Source: Sarcophilus harrisii (Eukaryota > Chordata > Mammalia > Dasyuromorphia > Dasyuridae). From it: DNA of 64,000 bases. The notes under the pieces were generated by a model, which was given only the letters and a program-made list of their open reading frames with translations, was not told where the DNA came from and ran no database searches. Below, one piece after another: positions 45,751 to 57,234 of this stretch; the first letter of the stretch is position 1, and each line of letters starts with the position of its first letter. The position numbers and the translations under genes were made by a program. The stretch lies in NCBI RefSeq assembly GCF_902635505.1, contig NC_045429.1, positions 166,554,997 through 166,618,996 on the forward strand, given 5' to 3'.

Positions 45751-45945
45751 TAACACCAAAATATTGTCTAAGGAATGCCTGTGAAACTATTTTTAAAAGA
45801 GATCGATTTGTTGTGTGGAGGGCAAGTGCCTAGAGTATTGTTAATTATGTATATTTATATTAGAAAGTGTTCATAATATTTGAGTTTTGTACCTCATTCA
45901 TTTTTTTCTTAAAATTTAAATGATTAAAGTAATTTTTATGACATT
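45751..45945 (+). promoter_or_regulatory. SAMD3 3' UTR with probable poly(A) signal
   Basis: Repeat-free sequence after the stop. The best signal is ATTAAA at 45923-45928, followed by T-rich sequence. The cleavage site is inferred only; a longer UTR is possible. Confidence 0.45.
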
Positions 45946-46149
45946 GCATACTTTAATAGCTCTGAGATCTCACTGAGATGGGTCCAGATTACAAGCTATC
46001 TGAAAATGCCTTCTCATTTTATGTATTTCTTATTTGTATCTTTCTACAGGGAATCCACACATCTTTGTTTAGACTTTTCTTTCAGTGTATTACTGAATTA
46101 TTTAGATTGTCTCATCTTTATTACTCCTTTATTATATGACAAACACACC
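45946..46149. other. Intergenic, nothing recognised
   Basis: No repeat or exon pattern. Confidence 0.4.
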
Positions 46150-46330
46150 TCAGCATGACAGAGGAAAGGGAGCTGGATTTAGAAATGGAGCACCTGAGTT
46201 TGAATCCTGGTTTTTTTTTTTTTTTTTTAACTTACTATCTGTGTGATCTTGGATAGCACTTAATTTGTCTGGGACTCATTTCCCTATTCTCAAAGAAATA
46301 TTTATTATATTCAGGGTGAATTTTAACCAA
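46150..46330 (+). mobile_element. MIR-type SINE with internal T run
   Basis: GAGCTGGATTTAGAAATGGA, CTGAGTTTGAATCCTGG, T18 at about 46211-46228, then CTTACTATCTGTGTGATCTT, GGACTCATTTCCC. Confidence 0.65.
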
Positions 46331-46957
46331 GCCTTTTGCTGTTAGAATTATAAAAGGAACTCCAATGGCATTGTGATCTCAATGAGGTGGGTATTCTATC
46401 CAAAGATGGATTGCCATCGTCCACCTGTCATCCCACATGCCTGGTCATGTTGTACCATTCTTGTTTGTCCATACCTTCCTTTGGGTTCACTACAGAGGGT
46501 TTGTGCAATGGTCTTTCTTGAAGTTCTTGTGATATCATGAGGATTATTGACTACTTAAAAGTTAGTACCCTCATCACACGACCATCAATAGAAGAGGGAC
46601 TGGATCTGTGATTTCACTTACATTAGGAGCTCTCAGGGTCTTTATCAATGACCACCATGTTTAGATTCACAAAGCCAATTATGTATGAGATGAGACTTAA
46701 AGTCTTCCTATTTCCAAAGCCTGCTCTCTCTTCTCTGACTGGTCCAGTCATCTCCACTGAAGCCATTTCTACCTTAAATACATTTTGTATCAAGATTTGC
46801 TTTTCTTTCTATTCCTTCACTCTACCTAAGTGGTCAAGTGAACTTATTTCATTGGAATCTGATTCCTATTTTAACAATAAATACACAAAAGATCCTGGGC
46901 TGAGCTGTTGCTATATGCAAAATTAATCATATAAATTTTATGTCTACATTATACATC
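46331..46957. other. Intergenic, unassigned (possibly L2-related at its right end)
   Basis: No clear family. GTGATCTCAATGAGGTGGGT at about 46373 faintly repeats CTGAGATCTCACTGAGATGG at about 45961. Confidence 0.35.
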
Positions 46958-47082
46958 ATATCCTCATTTACTAGATTGTAAGCTCCCTGACAGCAGGCAT
47001 TATGTTGTTTCATCTTAGTATCTCATTGCTTTGCATATATGAGATGTTTAATAAATGTATATTAAAATTGTATTGAGGTCCT
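46958..47082 (+). mobile_element. L2 3' end
   Basis: CTAGATTGTAAGCTCCCTGA, CAGCAGGCATTATG, and GATGTTTAATAAATGTATAT. Confidence 0.75.
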
Positions 47083-47784
47083 CTGTGTGTTACTTAAATG
47101 ATTTACTTGGATTTTAAACCATTTCCTAGAAATCTGACTGTCCCTGCTTCTCTTTTTTCACCCCTGTGTTATTTTTTAATTCTTAGGGAAGTGATAGCTC
47201 CTGCTTATCTGCCTGTTTCCTAACTCAGCATTCCATCACTCTATTAGACTTTTGATATTGAAATCTGTCCTTAATTCTGCTGACTGATTTCAACCCATTC
47301 TCGTATCTGGACATATGTTAGCAGTATGTTCCCTATGTAATCACTTTCTCATTTCTCTTCCAATCTCACTTTTACTTTGGCCATCAATTTCAGATTCTTT
47401 CCTAGGCCTACTCCAGACCTTACTCTACCCCCTCCCCTCAATCTCATTTGCTATTCCTGTACCAAAAAACTGATGTTGTTCAGAGTCCTAAGGCATTTGG
47501 AAACATGGTTCATTTCCTTTCCCCTCACATTCAATTTGCCTACTGCTTTTAAAGATATTCTAAGATTATACTTTTGGAATGGTGGGTGATAGGATAACAT
47601 TCCAGAACTAATATATTTTCACTGTTTTCAAAGATGGAATTTCACCAAGGAAAGCCATATATGACTTTCTTCAACATTAGAAAAATTGCATTGTTAATTA
47701 CTAGTTTGCAACTAAGAAAAAGATGCAAAACTGATTTTAAACCTGTTATAGACATTTGAAAGTATGACATAAATGTCACTTTTT
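47083..47784. other. Intergenic, nothing recognised
   Basis: Pyrimidine-leaning sequence with no family recognised. Confidence 0.4.
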
Positions 47785-47960
47785 GGATCATAGATCCCCT
47801 TTGGTAGTCTAGTGTAGCCCATGGGCCCTTTCTTAAAATAATGTTTTTAAATGTGTAAAATAAAATACATAAGGTTACAAAGGAAACCAATTTTATTGAA
47901 ATAGTTATCAAAATATTAAAAACAAGTTTACAGTCTTATTCTAGATTTATGAAACTTTGG
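47785..47960 (+). mobile_element. hAT-like MITE fragment
   Basis: ATCATAGATCCCCTTTGGTA, GTCTAGTGTAGCCCATGGGC, AATAATGTTTTTAAATGTGT, GGTTACAAAGGAAACCAATT. Same family as 2664-2840 and 48485-48725. Confidence 0.55.
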
Positions 47961-48484
47961 ATTAGATTTTATCTACTAATTAAAAAATTCTTAGGTTGAA
48001 AAGAAGATGTATGAAAGTTTGGAGAAATGATAACTATTCAGGAACTCATTCATTAGAAAGGAGTGACAAATCTTGTGTCATTAGGACTGCTTAAAACTTG
48101 AGGAACCCTGAGTTCTCAAAGTCTACACCAACAGAGCACAAGCCTGGTCATTGATGGACCATTCTAAGTCTGGAGAGGCTTATCATTAGATTGACTGGTT
48201 ATCATTAATCAACTTCCACTAGGGGTAATGAATTATTCAGTCATACCAATTCAAAAATCATCTACCAAACCACAGGCAAGCAGTAGTCTACATCAGTGTT
48301 GGGAGAGCTCATAGTAACAAAAATCACAGATCCTTGTAATATAAGTATACTTTTTTTTGACTAATTAAGAAAATCATCAATTCTTGCTAAAAAGGTCTTT
48401 GCTTAATAATTAAATCATTTCAGATGAAAGTATGAGTAACTGATTCTTGTTGAGGAGATAAATATTCTACAAATGAAGAGTTAA
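47961..48484. other. Intergenic, nothing recognised
   Basis: No repeat or exon pattern. Confidence 0.4.
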
Positions 48485-48725
48485 TTCAAGGGTTCTTAAT
48501 AAGATTTCTTGTGCCAAAGCCTGTTTTAGCAGGCTAGTGAAGCCTCTAAGTCCCTTTTCAGAATGATGTTTTTAACTGCATAAAATAAATTGCATAGTAT
48601 TATAAAGAAAATGGATTTATTGAAATGAAGATGTAATTTTTCTTTTTCATCCAAGATCACTGACCCTTTGGAACTTATTTATGGACCACCACCCTGCAGC
48701 CCACCCTAATCCTACACTCAGGTTA
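48485..48725 (+). mobile_element. hAT-like MITE copy
   Basis: Begins AAGGGTTCTTAATAAG, then GCTAGTGAAGCCTCTAAGTC, AGAATGATGTTTTTAACTGC, ATAAAATAAATTGCATAGTA. Sense relative to 47785. Confidence 0.55.
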
Positions 48726-48989
48726 AAATTTCTTGCCTTATTTGGTTATTCTAGGATACATATATAAACAATTTGCAATATATTATCATGATAGGCTACT
48801 CTATGCTTCTGACCAATATACTTTTTTATTGTTCTTCTGTGGCAATATCATGTTTTCCTTGTTTCATTCTCATCATGATCCTGCTCTTCCAGATTTTATG
48901 TCCCTAGATCTATATGACCAGTAATTTGAGTATATAAATTCTGACACTGCAAAAAACAAAATACTTCAGACATCTGTGCAATGAAATGA
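48726..48989. other. Intergenic, nothing recognised
   Basis: AT-rich, no family. Confidence 0.4.
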
Positions 48990-49460
48990 ATGTGGTGTTT
49001 CCCTTCAAAGACATTCTTTTATCTTAATCCACTTTCCCCAGTTTACTTTGTTAACCAGAATGAAGACTTCCAGAGCAGATTCTTCATGTTGGAAGCCAGG
49101 GCTCCTTCATTCAAGGAGTCCTTCATTCTTTTGAGCTCGGTCCTAACCTTCCTATCCAAAGAGATGGAGATGGCCAAGAAGGCTGAGAGAAGCTGCAGTA
49201 TATTAACAACTGAAAGCCACACCAAGTTATGGAAATGGCAGTCTGCTTTTGTGGCTGAGTTTTACTCATCTGGTTTGTCTCTGGTACTTGGGGCTTCCTA
49301 GTAACATTTCCTTTCTGAAAAGCTGTGTCAAAATGGATTCTGAAGGGGGTGAAGTTTCTGTTTCCTCTCCCCCTGCCTCCTTTCTTGAGACATCCCTGCT
49401 AAGGAGATGTATGGAATTAAATCACACATGCTAACTTGGTGAGTCAGATGAGAACAAAAT
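48990..49460. other. GC-richer block, unidentified
   Basis: Richer in G+C than the flanks, with open frames on both strands (plus 48990-49301, minus 49043-49225). The plus frame contains FLSKEMEMAKKAERSCSI; the minus frame SLDRKVRTELKRMKDS. Neither is recognised. It could be a decayed processed pseudogene, a conserved non-coding element or an exotic distal UTR. There is no splice or start evidence for a gene. Confidence 0.3.
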
Positions 49461-50759
49461 ACTAGTTAGAACAAATGAAATTTTGGAATAAAATGTTTTT
49501 GAAAGGTCTTTAAACTAGAGGAAAAAAGCCCCAATGTGGATAAATTTCTACTGCCTATGATTAGAGCAGAATGGCACATCAATAAGTCTAGGCAGTCTGA
49601 ATGACAACTGGGAATAGTTTTAGATTTGTGACCCAGCCATCTACCTTCCATCTCCACAGCATGTTCCTGTTCTTCTGCTGTGACAACCTCTCTTAAAAAG
49701 CATACAAATGTGAAAAGGCGTCTCCAATTCAGATTTTATTTCATGTCAGAAGATATAACAAGTGTAATTTGAATGTACAAATTCTGAACAAAATGTTTTT
49801 TTTTTTTTAAAGTCATTAATGCAAATCCATGCAAGGAAATGAATGGGGTACTGCAGGCTAATTCATTGACCCTGTTTTACCTTGTATTATGGCAGATGAA
49901 AAGGGCTGCTAAGAGACCCCCTCAGAAGTCTTCAAAGGAAGTACTATGTTAACAGAGCTGGAGATATCAAAGAAATTCTACACCAGAAGATATGAGACCA
50001 ACTAAGGAGAGAGGTAGAAGTTCCCCAGAGTTAGGACAGCATGCTACAAAGCTACTTTATATCTCAAACAAAAATGTACTCCGAACAATTTTTCATTCCA
50101 AGGAATTAGAAACTGCAGTGGAAAGCTGATGAAGCTCTTCATCCACTTCCTGCGAAGTGCATTCTCATAAAATAAAACATCACACCAGCTCTCAGTTTAT
50201 AGGTAGTTGAGTATTCTCACTTAAAGTGCATCTGTTCTGTACCATTATATATTGAGTGCAATGTCTTAACACCGGGCAAAGGGTTTTGTAGAAAAAACAG
50301 TCCTTCCAAAAAGAAGGTCATTTTATACATATACCCAAATAACTACTTTGGAAATTCATCATCTTGATTCCTAAACATGTCTAATAGATGATTCCTTCAT
50401 TGTTTCTCCCATATACCTTCCCTTTCTAGCAAAATCTATTAGTACTCTCTCTCTCTCTTTCTCTCTCTCTCCCCTCAGTTGACCCTGAAAGATGAATCCT
50501 CTTGACAAGGAGGACTGTTGAAATAAGGGAAAAATAGGTCTTTTTCAAAGGATGATATATCCCTCCTAAGCACTGGGACCTTCATCTCCTTTAAGCACCA
50601 TGGTTGTATCAATGCCTCAGAGAAGAGCTTAAAAGTCTTACAAAAAAATTAAAGATCCTTTTAAGAACTGTCCCCATACTATATCTTCATTTATTCTCTG
50701 ATAATAGTTGACTCCTACAAACCTCTGGGGTACTAAAGTGGAGTATTAGACTGATGCCA
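49461..50759. other. Repeat-poor sequence downstream of L3MBTL3
   Basis: Largely without repeats apart from (CT)n at about 50443-50471. An AATAAA on the minus strand (plus 49735-49740) could serve a longer L3MBTL3 3' UTR. Confidence 0.35.
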
Positions 50760-51531
50760 ATCAAATACATTAAGTAAAGTTTTATTATTTTTTTTTTCAA
50801 TTTCAGTCTTTTATATACTGGTCTTTTGGTAAATACAGTAAAGACGCTGGTGAAAAAGCAATTTGCTTAACATTTCATAAGTCGTGCAAAAGTAAAAACA
50901 CTGATTTACTTAAAAAATTAATTTTTACAACTGTTCAGCCCCAATGAATTATTACAAGCAAGTAGGCAATTTCATGACTTGCAAAGTTATACTCAGCATA
51001 ATGTTGCAATTCAAAATATGGCACAAAATTAACAATAGTTATAACAGTCCCAACTGGCTAAACTGGTAGCCAGATTTTGGCTAACTGAGTTTAAAGTTCA
51101 TTTTATTTTGATTGTATAAAAAGGTTTCTGCAAATATTGAAAAAAGAAACAGTGTATGTGAAAGATAATTCAACGATGTTTACAAAATGCAGAAAGTTCA
51201 TAATTCCCCCTCCCCCCATCTTACTATAGCATAAATAATCAACAATGGTGTTGGTTTTTTTTTTTTCTTTCTGAAGCCTCAAAAAGGTTTACAAAGGTAA
51301 ATTTAGCTCAATGAATAGAACTAAAAGATGATAACTGTTACAGTACCTTAATAAAAATCCAAGCACTTCCATAATAATTCATGTAAATTGTCTCTCAATG
51401 AATATAAATAATCTGGCAGCACTGTTTTGACTTTTGAAGAATTCTCACTTAACAGCTACAACAGTCTTTGTGCTTTGAATAAGACATGAGCTTTAAAGCA
51501 GAAAAGGGATGAAATGTGGCTTTTGCTGTCC
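50760..51531 (-). promoter_or_regulatory. L3MBTL3 3' UTR with probable poly(A) signal
   Basis: Repeat-free sequence following the L3MBTL3 stop on the minus strand. AATAAA (plus TTTATT at 50781-50786) is the first good signal, giving a UTR of about 770 nt. The endpoint is inferred. Confidence 0.5.
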
Positions 51532-51675
51532 TCAAAGTTCATTATGTGAGTTCTTCTCTGCAGCTTTGAACATCAGGATGGAGTTGAAGATTTTTAAAGC
51601 TGGTCCCAGTTTAATGCTCATAATTTTAACAATGTCTGTTTGAGTCATAAGCAGAAATGCTTCTCCATCAATTTG
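51532..51675 (-). CDS. L3MBTL3: L3MBTL3 terminal coding exon (SAM domain, C-terminus)
   Basis: 144 bp on the minus strand, phase 0, stop TGA at 51534-51532. Reads QIDGEAFLLMTQTDIVKIMS, IKLGPALKIFNSILMFKAAE and ends KNSHNEL. This is the second half of the C-terminal SAM domain of lethal(3)malignant brain tumor-like protein 3, a nuclear MBT-repeat reader of methylated histone lysines. Family knowledge: it acts in transcriptional repression, including Notch targets through RBPJ and KDM1A, and its SAM domain mediates oligomerisation. The acceptor on the minus strand is TTTTCTTTTAG. The MBT repeats are outside the window. Confidence 0.97.
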   Translation of the reverse strand, partial: QIDGEAFLLMTQTDIVKIMSIKLGPALKIFNSILMFKAAEKNSHNEL

Positions 51676-51954
51676 CTAAAAGAAAATTTCAGAAAAAAAT
51701 ACCATCATTGTGAATTAACCTAACACTGCCATGCAGAAAATGTTAAGTCACAGAATCACAAAATTTTAGTGGTAAGAAACACAAAGGACACATACCTCAG
51801 AGACTATTCAGTTGAACCTAAACACATAAAAGAATACCCATACAGTATATTTGATAATTAGCTTTTTCTTAAAGTTACTATTATGGATCTACTATCTCCT
51901 GTAACAGTCTATTATATTTTAGTGAAGCTCTAAATTGCTTTTTTAAAAAGTTTT
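51676..51954 (-). other. L3MBTL3 intron, nothing recognised
   Basis: First part of the 6.6-kb last intron. Confidence 0.5.
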
Positions 51955-52150
51955 TTTTTTTTTTTTTTTTTTAATATGGAGCCAAAATGTCTCTTTGCAA
52001 ACTCCACTCACTGCTTTTGGCTGTTACCTCTGGGACCAAACTGAACAAAGAACAAATTGAGAGCCTTTTCTATAATTGAAGGTAAGAATCATACACTTTG
52101 GATCCTTTTCCATAATCTAAATGTTCCCTGCTCCCCAATTTTTATCAGTA
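51955..52150 (-). mobile_element. L3/CR1-like LINE fragment
   Basis: T-run at 51951-51972, then plus-strand TGTCTCTTTGCAAACTCCAC, TCACTGCTTTTGGCTGTTAC, CTCTGGGACCAAACTGAACA, matching the antisense CR1/L3 consensus. Confidence 0.6.
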
Positions 52151-52154
52151 TTCC

Positions 52155-52310
52155 TCTGGAGCCAGTGTTCTCAACCTAGAGTCTATGTACTTGGTTTTTG
52201 TTTTTTTTTAGAGGGTTGGATTTTTTTTTTTTGAAACTGCATTTTAATTGTAATTTTATATATTTCATTCATTTAACAATAGTATTCTGAGGAAGTTCAT
52301 TTCTTACTTA
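52155..52310. mobile_element. hAT-like MITE fragment
   Basis: GTGTTCTCAACCTAGAGTCT start, then AAACTGCATTTTAATTGTAA, AATAGTATTCTGAGGAAGTT, similar to 2664-2840. Confidence 0.5.
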
Positions 52311-52344
52311 TACAACTTACTCTTGATAATAGATATGAGGTTCA

Positions 52345-52620
52345 AAACTACACTGGTACAATGGATGGAGGACTGGACTTGCAGTCAGGAAAACCCTGAG
52401 TTCAAATCCAGCTTCATATTTTCTCTTTGTATAATCCCAGACAAGTCATTTAATCTTTACTTTGCTTCAATTTCCACAGCTGTAAAATGGGAATAATAAT
52501 AGCACCTACTTTCCAGGGATTTTGTAAGAATCAAATGAAGCAATATTTATAAAGGGCTTTTAGCACTATGTCTAGCATATAAAGTGAATTTAATAATATA
52601 ATTAAATACTTCTAAAGTAT
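52345..52620 (+). mobile_element. MIR/THER-type SINE, near full length
   Basis: CACTGGTACAATGGATGGAG, CCCTGAGTTCAAATCCAGCT, CACAGCTGTAAAATGGGAAT, AATAATAGCACCTACTTTCC, GGCTTTTAGCACTATGTCTA. Confidence 0.8.
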
Positions 52621-53124
52621 AATTATTGTTATTACTAAATTGCTAATTTAATAATATTAAGTTGTTAAATACGTACTTAATAGATGTCTATTTCTATCTT
52701 GGGCATTAGTTTCTTCAAATGTAAAAACAAAATGATGGGGCTGGATGATTTCTAGGGTTTCTACCATCTCTAATCCCTATGGAACTGCAATTTTCAGATT
52801 TCTGAAAACAAAAGTATCTTTCTTTATGATTCGTGATATAAAAGCATCCCAAGTATATCCCACCTCATGTCACTGATTCTCAAAAACATGTCAGAAAAAA
52901 CAATATTACAAGGAGAAAGTTGCAGTTAGATCACCTAAGTAGGATCCCTGGATGATGATATGGTTTGTGAGTTTAAACATTACAATTAGATTTAGATATA
53001 ATGTATTAATAATGTTACTAAAAATGGGCATACTGTAATTGAAAAGCAGCAAAACATTCCATCCTCTTTTGAAAGAAGTAATTTCCAGGCTACTTTTATT
53101 TAGTGTTTTTCAAAAAGAGGATGG
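52621..53124. other. L3MBTL3 intron, nothing recognised
   Basis: A possible SINE scrap (TTAGTTTCTTCAAATG) at about 52707; otherwise unassigned. Confidence 0.4.
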
Positions 53125-53310
53125 CAGCACTGGCTCTGGAAAAAAAGTATGACCTAGATTCATATTTCACTTTTATACCCATGGGATATTGGGCAAATCA
53201 TTTAACCTCCCTGGCTCTCAGTTTCTATGTCTGTTAAAAAAAAGGGGGGGGGGGGGGGGGTAGAGCTGTACTAGATAGCCAGCCACTGAGGTTCCTTCAA
53301 GCTGTGACTT
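53125..53310 (+). mobile_element. MIR-type SINE with an A/G homopolymer junction
   Basis: GGCAAATCATTTAACCTCCC, TGGCTCTCAGTTTCTATGTC, then A8 followed by a run of about 18 G (53244-53261). Confidence 0.7.
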
Positions 53311-53999
53311 AATATCGCTGGTATGCATCACTTTATGCTGATCTTATATAGCTTGAAGCAACAAATCTGTGCATGGAGTGTATCTGAAAAGGGAACTCTT
53401 AACGCCACTTCTATTAATTGCTAATAAGAAAGCATGCTGCCATCATACCCTAAAAGGGCTGGTAAAATTACACATAGGTTTAGGAAATGAACTGATCTAA
53501 ATTAAGGAGGGTATCTTGTATAGTTTCATTTCTGAGTGCTTACTAAGTTATTTCGTGAAATAAGAAATGCAGATTTATTAATACATTAATTGAACCAGGC
53601 CTAGAGTTCTTAGCAAGGATGCTTTAATAGAATACTATAATAGCATTAAAGAAACTGTCAATGAATACACAGAAATAAGCCCAAGAAATGAATACCAATG
53701 ACTAATTTGGGTCACTGTAATCCCTACTCCCTTGCAGTACTACCAACAAGTTAATGCTTACCTATTGAGACCAAAGTCCCAGAGAGACTTAGGATGGAAA
53801 ATTATAAATTATAAAGCTGCCCTCCAGGAAAGAAAAGGCATTGAGGGGGTGGAGGTTAAAAGTAGAAAAGGCAGAATGGCAAAAAAATTCAGTAGGCTGC
53901 TACTTAGAAGCCTCTATTAGAAGAACAAAAATAAAAACCTAAAGATCATGTACATTATGCATATTGAATAAAGACACTAAAAAATTGAGTATGAGAGCA
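53311..53999. other. L3MBTL3 intron, nothing recognised
   Basis: No repeat or exon pattern. Confidence 0.4.
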
Positions 54000-54150
54000 T
54001 CAAAGCAGGGCTCTAGTCTTATCTCTGTGACTAGCCCATTGAGTAATTCTGTATATGTCACCTAACCTTGATGGCACTTGGCTCCTTATCTATAAAATAA
54101 AAGAATTAGGCCCTCTAGACTAACTCTATGATCCCTTTCATTGATAAAAT
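54000..54150 (+). mobile_element. MIR-type SINE
   Basis: GGGCTCTAGTCTTATCTCTG, TGACTAGCCC, GGCTCCTTATCTATAAAATA, AAAGAATTAGGCCCTCTAGA. Confidence 0.6.
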
Positions 54151-54999
54151 TCCATTAGAAATTAAAAATATCAATTACTGTATGGCTTAATTTTTTTAAT
54201 TTTAAAGGCAATCACGGTTTATATTGCCACAACCTACTGTAACCATTAAATTTAACTAATGTTTCTCTTTGCAAAACTGCAGACCTAACATAAAAAAGGA
54301 AGTAAGAATCTTGTGAGTACTGGATTAAAAATAAAATCCTAAAAATTGTTTTTTCCCTTTGATGGCATTGACCTTTTTCTCTCTAATAAATTTTCTACAT
54401 TTGTAACTCTGAAGGCTATTTTTACAGGTTTGAGTGATCCCTGGTGAAATCTTTAAATGCATAAATCCAGAGACAATCCAGCAATCTCCTTCTCTTAAAT
54501 CAATAATAACATTGCTACCACAAGATCTAAGTCTTCTAGTGAGAGGGGGGTTGCTCCCTTGGCTATAACCATGAGTTCTTATAAGACCACTCAGGTCCCA
54601 TTGAGTGATAATTTACTGAATTATAAGGCTGGAAGGGAGCACAAAGCCAGTTAATAACCTTTCTACTGCATTGGAAATGGTTGTACATAAAGAATTTCAG
54701 AGATATATGACTTTTTTTCTTTTTCAATCTTTAGAAGGTACTTTCCTAGCCTCTACTGATAATATTCTAAATCCATATCTTTTGGAAACAAAATTAATAC
54801 AGTAGCTATTTACACCTGGAAACTACCAACTTTTCCTTATAAAGTTGACTTAGAAAGCATTTTCTAGGTTTTGCTAATAACTATCCTTTTGAATTTAGGA
54901 CTTTGAACTGAACACATTATCTTCATATTGTTCACAGTAAATGTTTAATAATTGTTGAATTATAGCGAAATAAATTTATACTCTGAAGTACTAGAATAT
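54151..54999. other. L3MBTL3 intron, unassigned
   Basis: AGGCTGGAAGGGAGCACAAA and TTGAACTGAACACATTATCT faintly recall the antisense CR1/L3 region, but the match is too weak to annotate. Confidence 0.35.
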
Positions 55000-56160
55000 A
55001 ACAACCTGAGGAGCTTCCAATATACTAAAGAGATAAGGCATGTATGCGAATAATTATAATACATATTAGATTATAATTGATTAATAGGAGAGTCAAAATA
55101 GAATCCTAGAGATCATAATAGAAAAGCTTGAGATACAAGGAAATAATGATCACTTTCAGATATGTGTAGGGGCAGTCAAGAAGCTAGCAGGGAAGAAGAT
55201 ATGAAGAGAATTAGAGAAACTATTATGGAGGAGGTAAAAACTGACTAAGAGGAAAATAATGATTCCAAAGGTAGAGAAATGTGAGTAATCACTTCTAGAC
55301 ATAAGAATGGTGTGCACAAATACAGAAAGACATGAAAGAGCTCTAAGTTGAGAATGACATGAATTTAGGATGCATAATAGACAGTAGTGTAAAATGTCTG
55401 GAAGGGTAGTATAGTAGCTAGTTTGTGAAGGGCCTTTAATTTTCAGACTAAAGAATTTGTATTTTAATAAAAGATTTTTGAATATGATCAGAGCTATGCA
55501 ATGAGAAGAATAGTTGGCATCTTTATGAAATATAGACTAGAAAGGACCAAGACTGGAAATAGAAAGGCACACAAAAGATTTTGGGGGAAGACTTTTCATT
55601 GCTTGGCTGTGGAGAATGGAGAGGAACAAGTTAAAAATGACTCCAAGATTTTGAACCAAGGTGATGCAGATAATGTTTATCAACAGAAAGAAAAATGTCA
55701 GGATGCAGGCAGGTGATAAGTTCTAATTAAGGCATGCTGAAGTTAAGGTGTCAGTGGGACACAAGTGGTGATATCCATTAGATACTAAAAATAAGACATG
55801 AACTCAAATAAGAGCTCAAAGAAGGAGATACAGATTTGGGAGAGGCTGATAATTGAATTCATAAAACTGATATGACAGTGAATACATGGAGAGAAGAACA
55901 ATTGAAGGACAATGTTTTGGAAAATATCTGTACTTTGGAAAAAGAAGGAAGAGTTGTGGGCCCTAGCTTCTATATGGTTGATAATTTTATTTCACAGTAT
56001 CAAATGCTGAAGAAAAATCAAGGAGAGTGAAAATGGAGAAGAGATCATTTAATTTAGTAATCAGAAAAACAGTAGTTATTTTGGGAAAGTTTTAGTAAAA
56101 GAAATTAAATTGTATGAAATGGAAGTAGAGAGATATGATGAGAAGTTGAAGGATAATCAA
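55000..56160 (-). mobile_element. L2-like LINE, reversed
   Basis: A/G-rich plus strand with L2 antisense phrases: GAAGGGCCTTTAATTTTCAG, AGAATTTGTATTTTAATAAA, TGATCAGAGCTATGCA, AGTTAAAAATGACTCCAAGA, TTTTGAACCAAGGTGATG. The order fits L2 read backwards. Open frames across it are remnants. Confidence 0.6.
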
Positions 56161-56267
56161 GTAAATTAAAAAAAAAACATTTTCTGCATGTGTTTGTGCA
56201 AGTGTATACTTTATTTAAAGGCCACAAACAGCCTTAGTAGGTTTAATGTCAACAAGACTCTAGGATT
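56161..56267. other. Short unassigned spacer
   Basis: Contains A9 and TGCATGTGTTTGTGCAAGTG. Confidence 0.3.
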
Positions 56268-56462
56268 ATAGAATTAGCCTTAGAAGGGAACCTTAGAGAC
56301 CAATGAGTTCACCTTGTTTTAAAAATAAGGAAACCGAGGCACAGAGAAGTTTAAATGTCTTGCCTAGGATCACCCAACTACTAAGCATCAGAAGGAAGAT
56401 TCAACCTCATTTCAACCTAATGCAAATCCAATACTTTATCTACTATACTATCCAGCGGCCTA
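56268..56462 (-). mobile_element. MIR-related SINE nested in L2
   Basis: Plus strand: GGAACCTTAGAGACCAATGA, AAGGAAACCGAGGCACAGAG, TCTTGCCTAGGATCACCCAA, CTTTATCTACTATACTATCC. Confidence 0.75.
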
Positions 56463-56930
56463 AAGGAAGGAACCAATAGAAAGTTAAAGATTGAAAATGC
56501 CAGGAAGAAAGGGAGGAGAGAAAATATAATCTGAGAGATGGGTTAGGTCAAATGTACAGGTAGAAAAATTTGCTTGGACCAAGCAGGGAGCCATTTCTTC
56601 TATTGGAATAAGATAGGTGGAAAGAATATACACTCCATAAGCTAAATCTTCAGGAAAGTAGGTGGTCTTCCTCTGAGAGAGAATTGAGAATAGAGGCTTA
56701 AAAAATAAAAATCAACTATAGGGAACATTTTAAGAAATCAATAAGAATTGGGTGAATATATTGCCAAATGGTAGTAAAAGCAGAGTTTAAAAGAGAGCAA
56801 AGATTAGAAAGTACAAATTTGTTAGTTGTAGCAGAACAGCAGGTAAAATTTACATGTTATAAACTAATTAGGAAGTGACCATTAATATAGCTGTATGTTT
56901 CCTGATTTTACAAAACAACTCAGCCTAAGG
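56463..56930 (-). mobile_element. L2-like LINE, reversed, continuation
   Basis: Purine-rich sequence (AAAATTTGCTTGGACCAAGC, TAAGATAGGTGGAAAGAATA, GAAAGTAGGTGGTCTTCCTC) in the style of the L2 5' antisense. Tentative. Confidence 0.45.
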
Positions 56931-56934
56931 TTAT

Positions 56935-56985
56935 TTTATTTTTTTTTGCAGAGGCAATTGGGGTTAAGTGACTTGCCCAGAGTAT
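56935..56985 (-). mobile_element. SINE head scrap
   Basis: GCAGAGGCAATTGGGGTTAA, GTGACTTGCCCAGAG after a T run; same head type as 33615-33790. Confidence 0.6.
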
Positions 56986-57234
56986 AGAAAATGCCAAATA
57001 CACTGCCAAGAATGCTTAACAAAACTATCCTCATTATCAATCCTCATTACACTAGATTGGATTATGTGTGTATCCCTGTCCATTAATGAAGAAAAAAACA
57101 AGGATTATCTTGTCAATTTCCTAGCCTTTTTTTAAGAACTGATCTGTTTCTTATGGATAATTAACTGTTTTATTCCAAAAGGATGACAATCTAATAACTT
57201 ACTCTTCTTTTTGAGTCCCATCATTTATTTATTT
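56986..57234. other. L3MBTL3 intron, nothing recognised
   Basis: No repeat or exon pattern. Confidence 0.4.
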
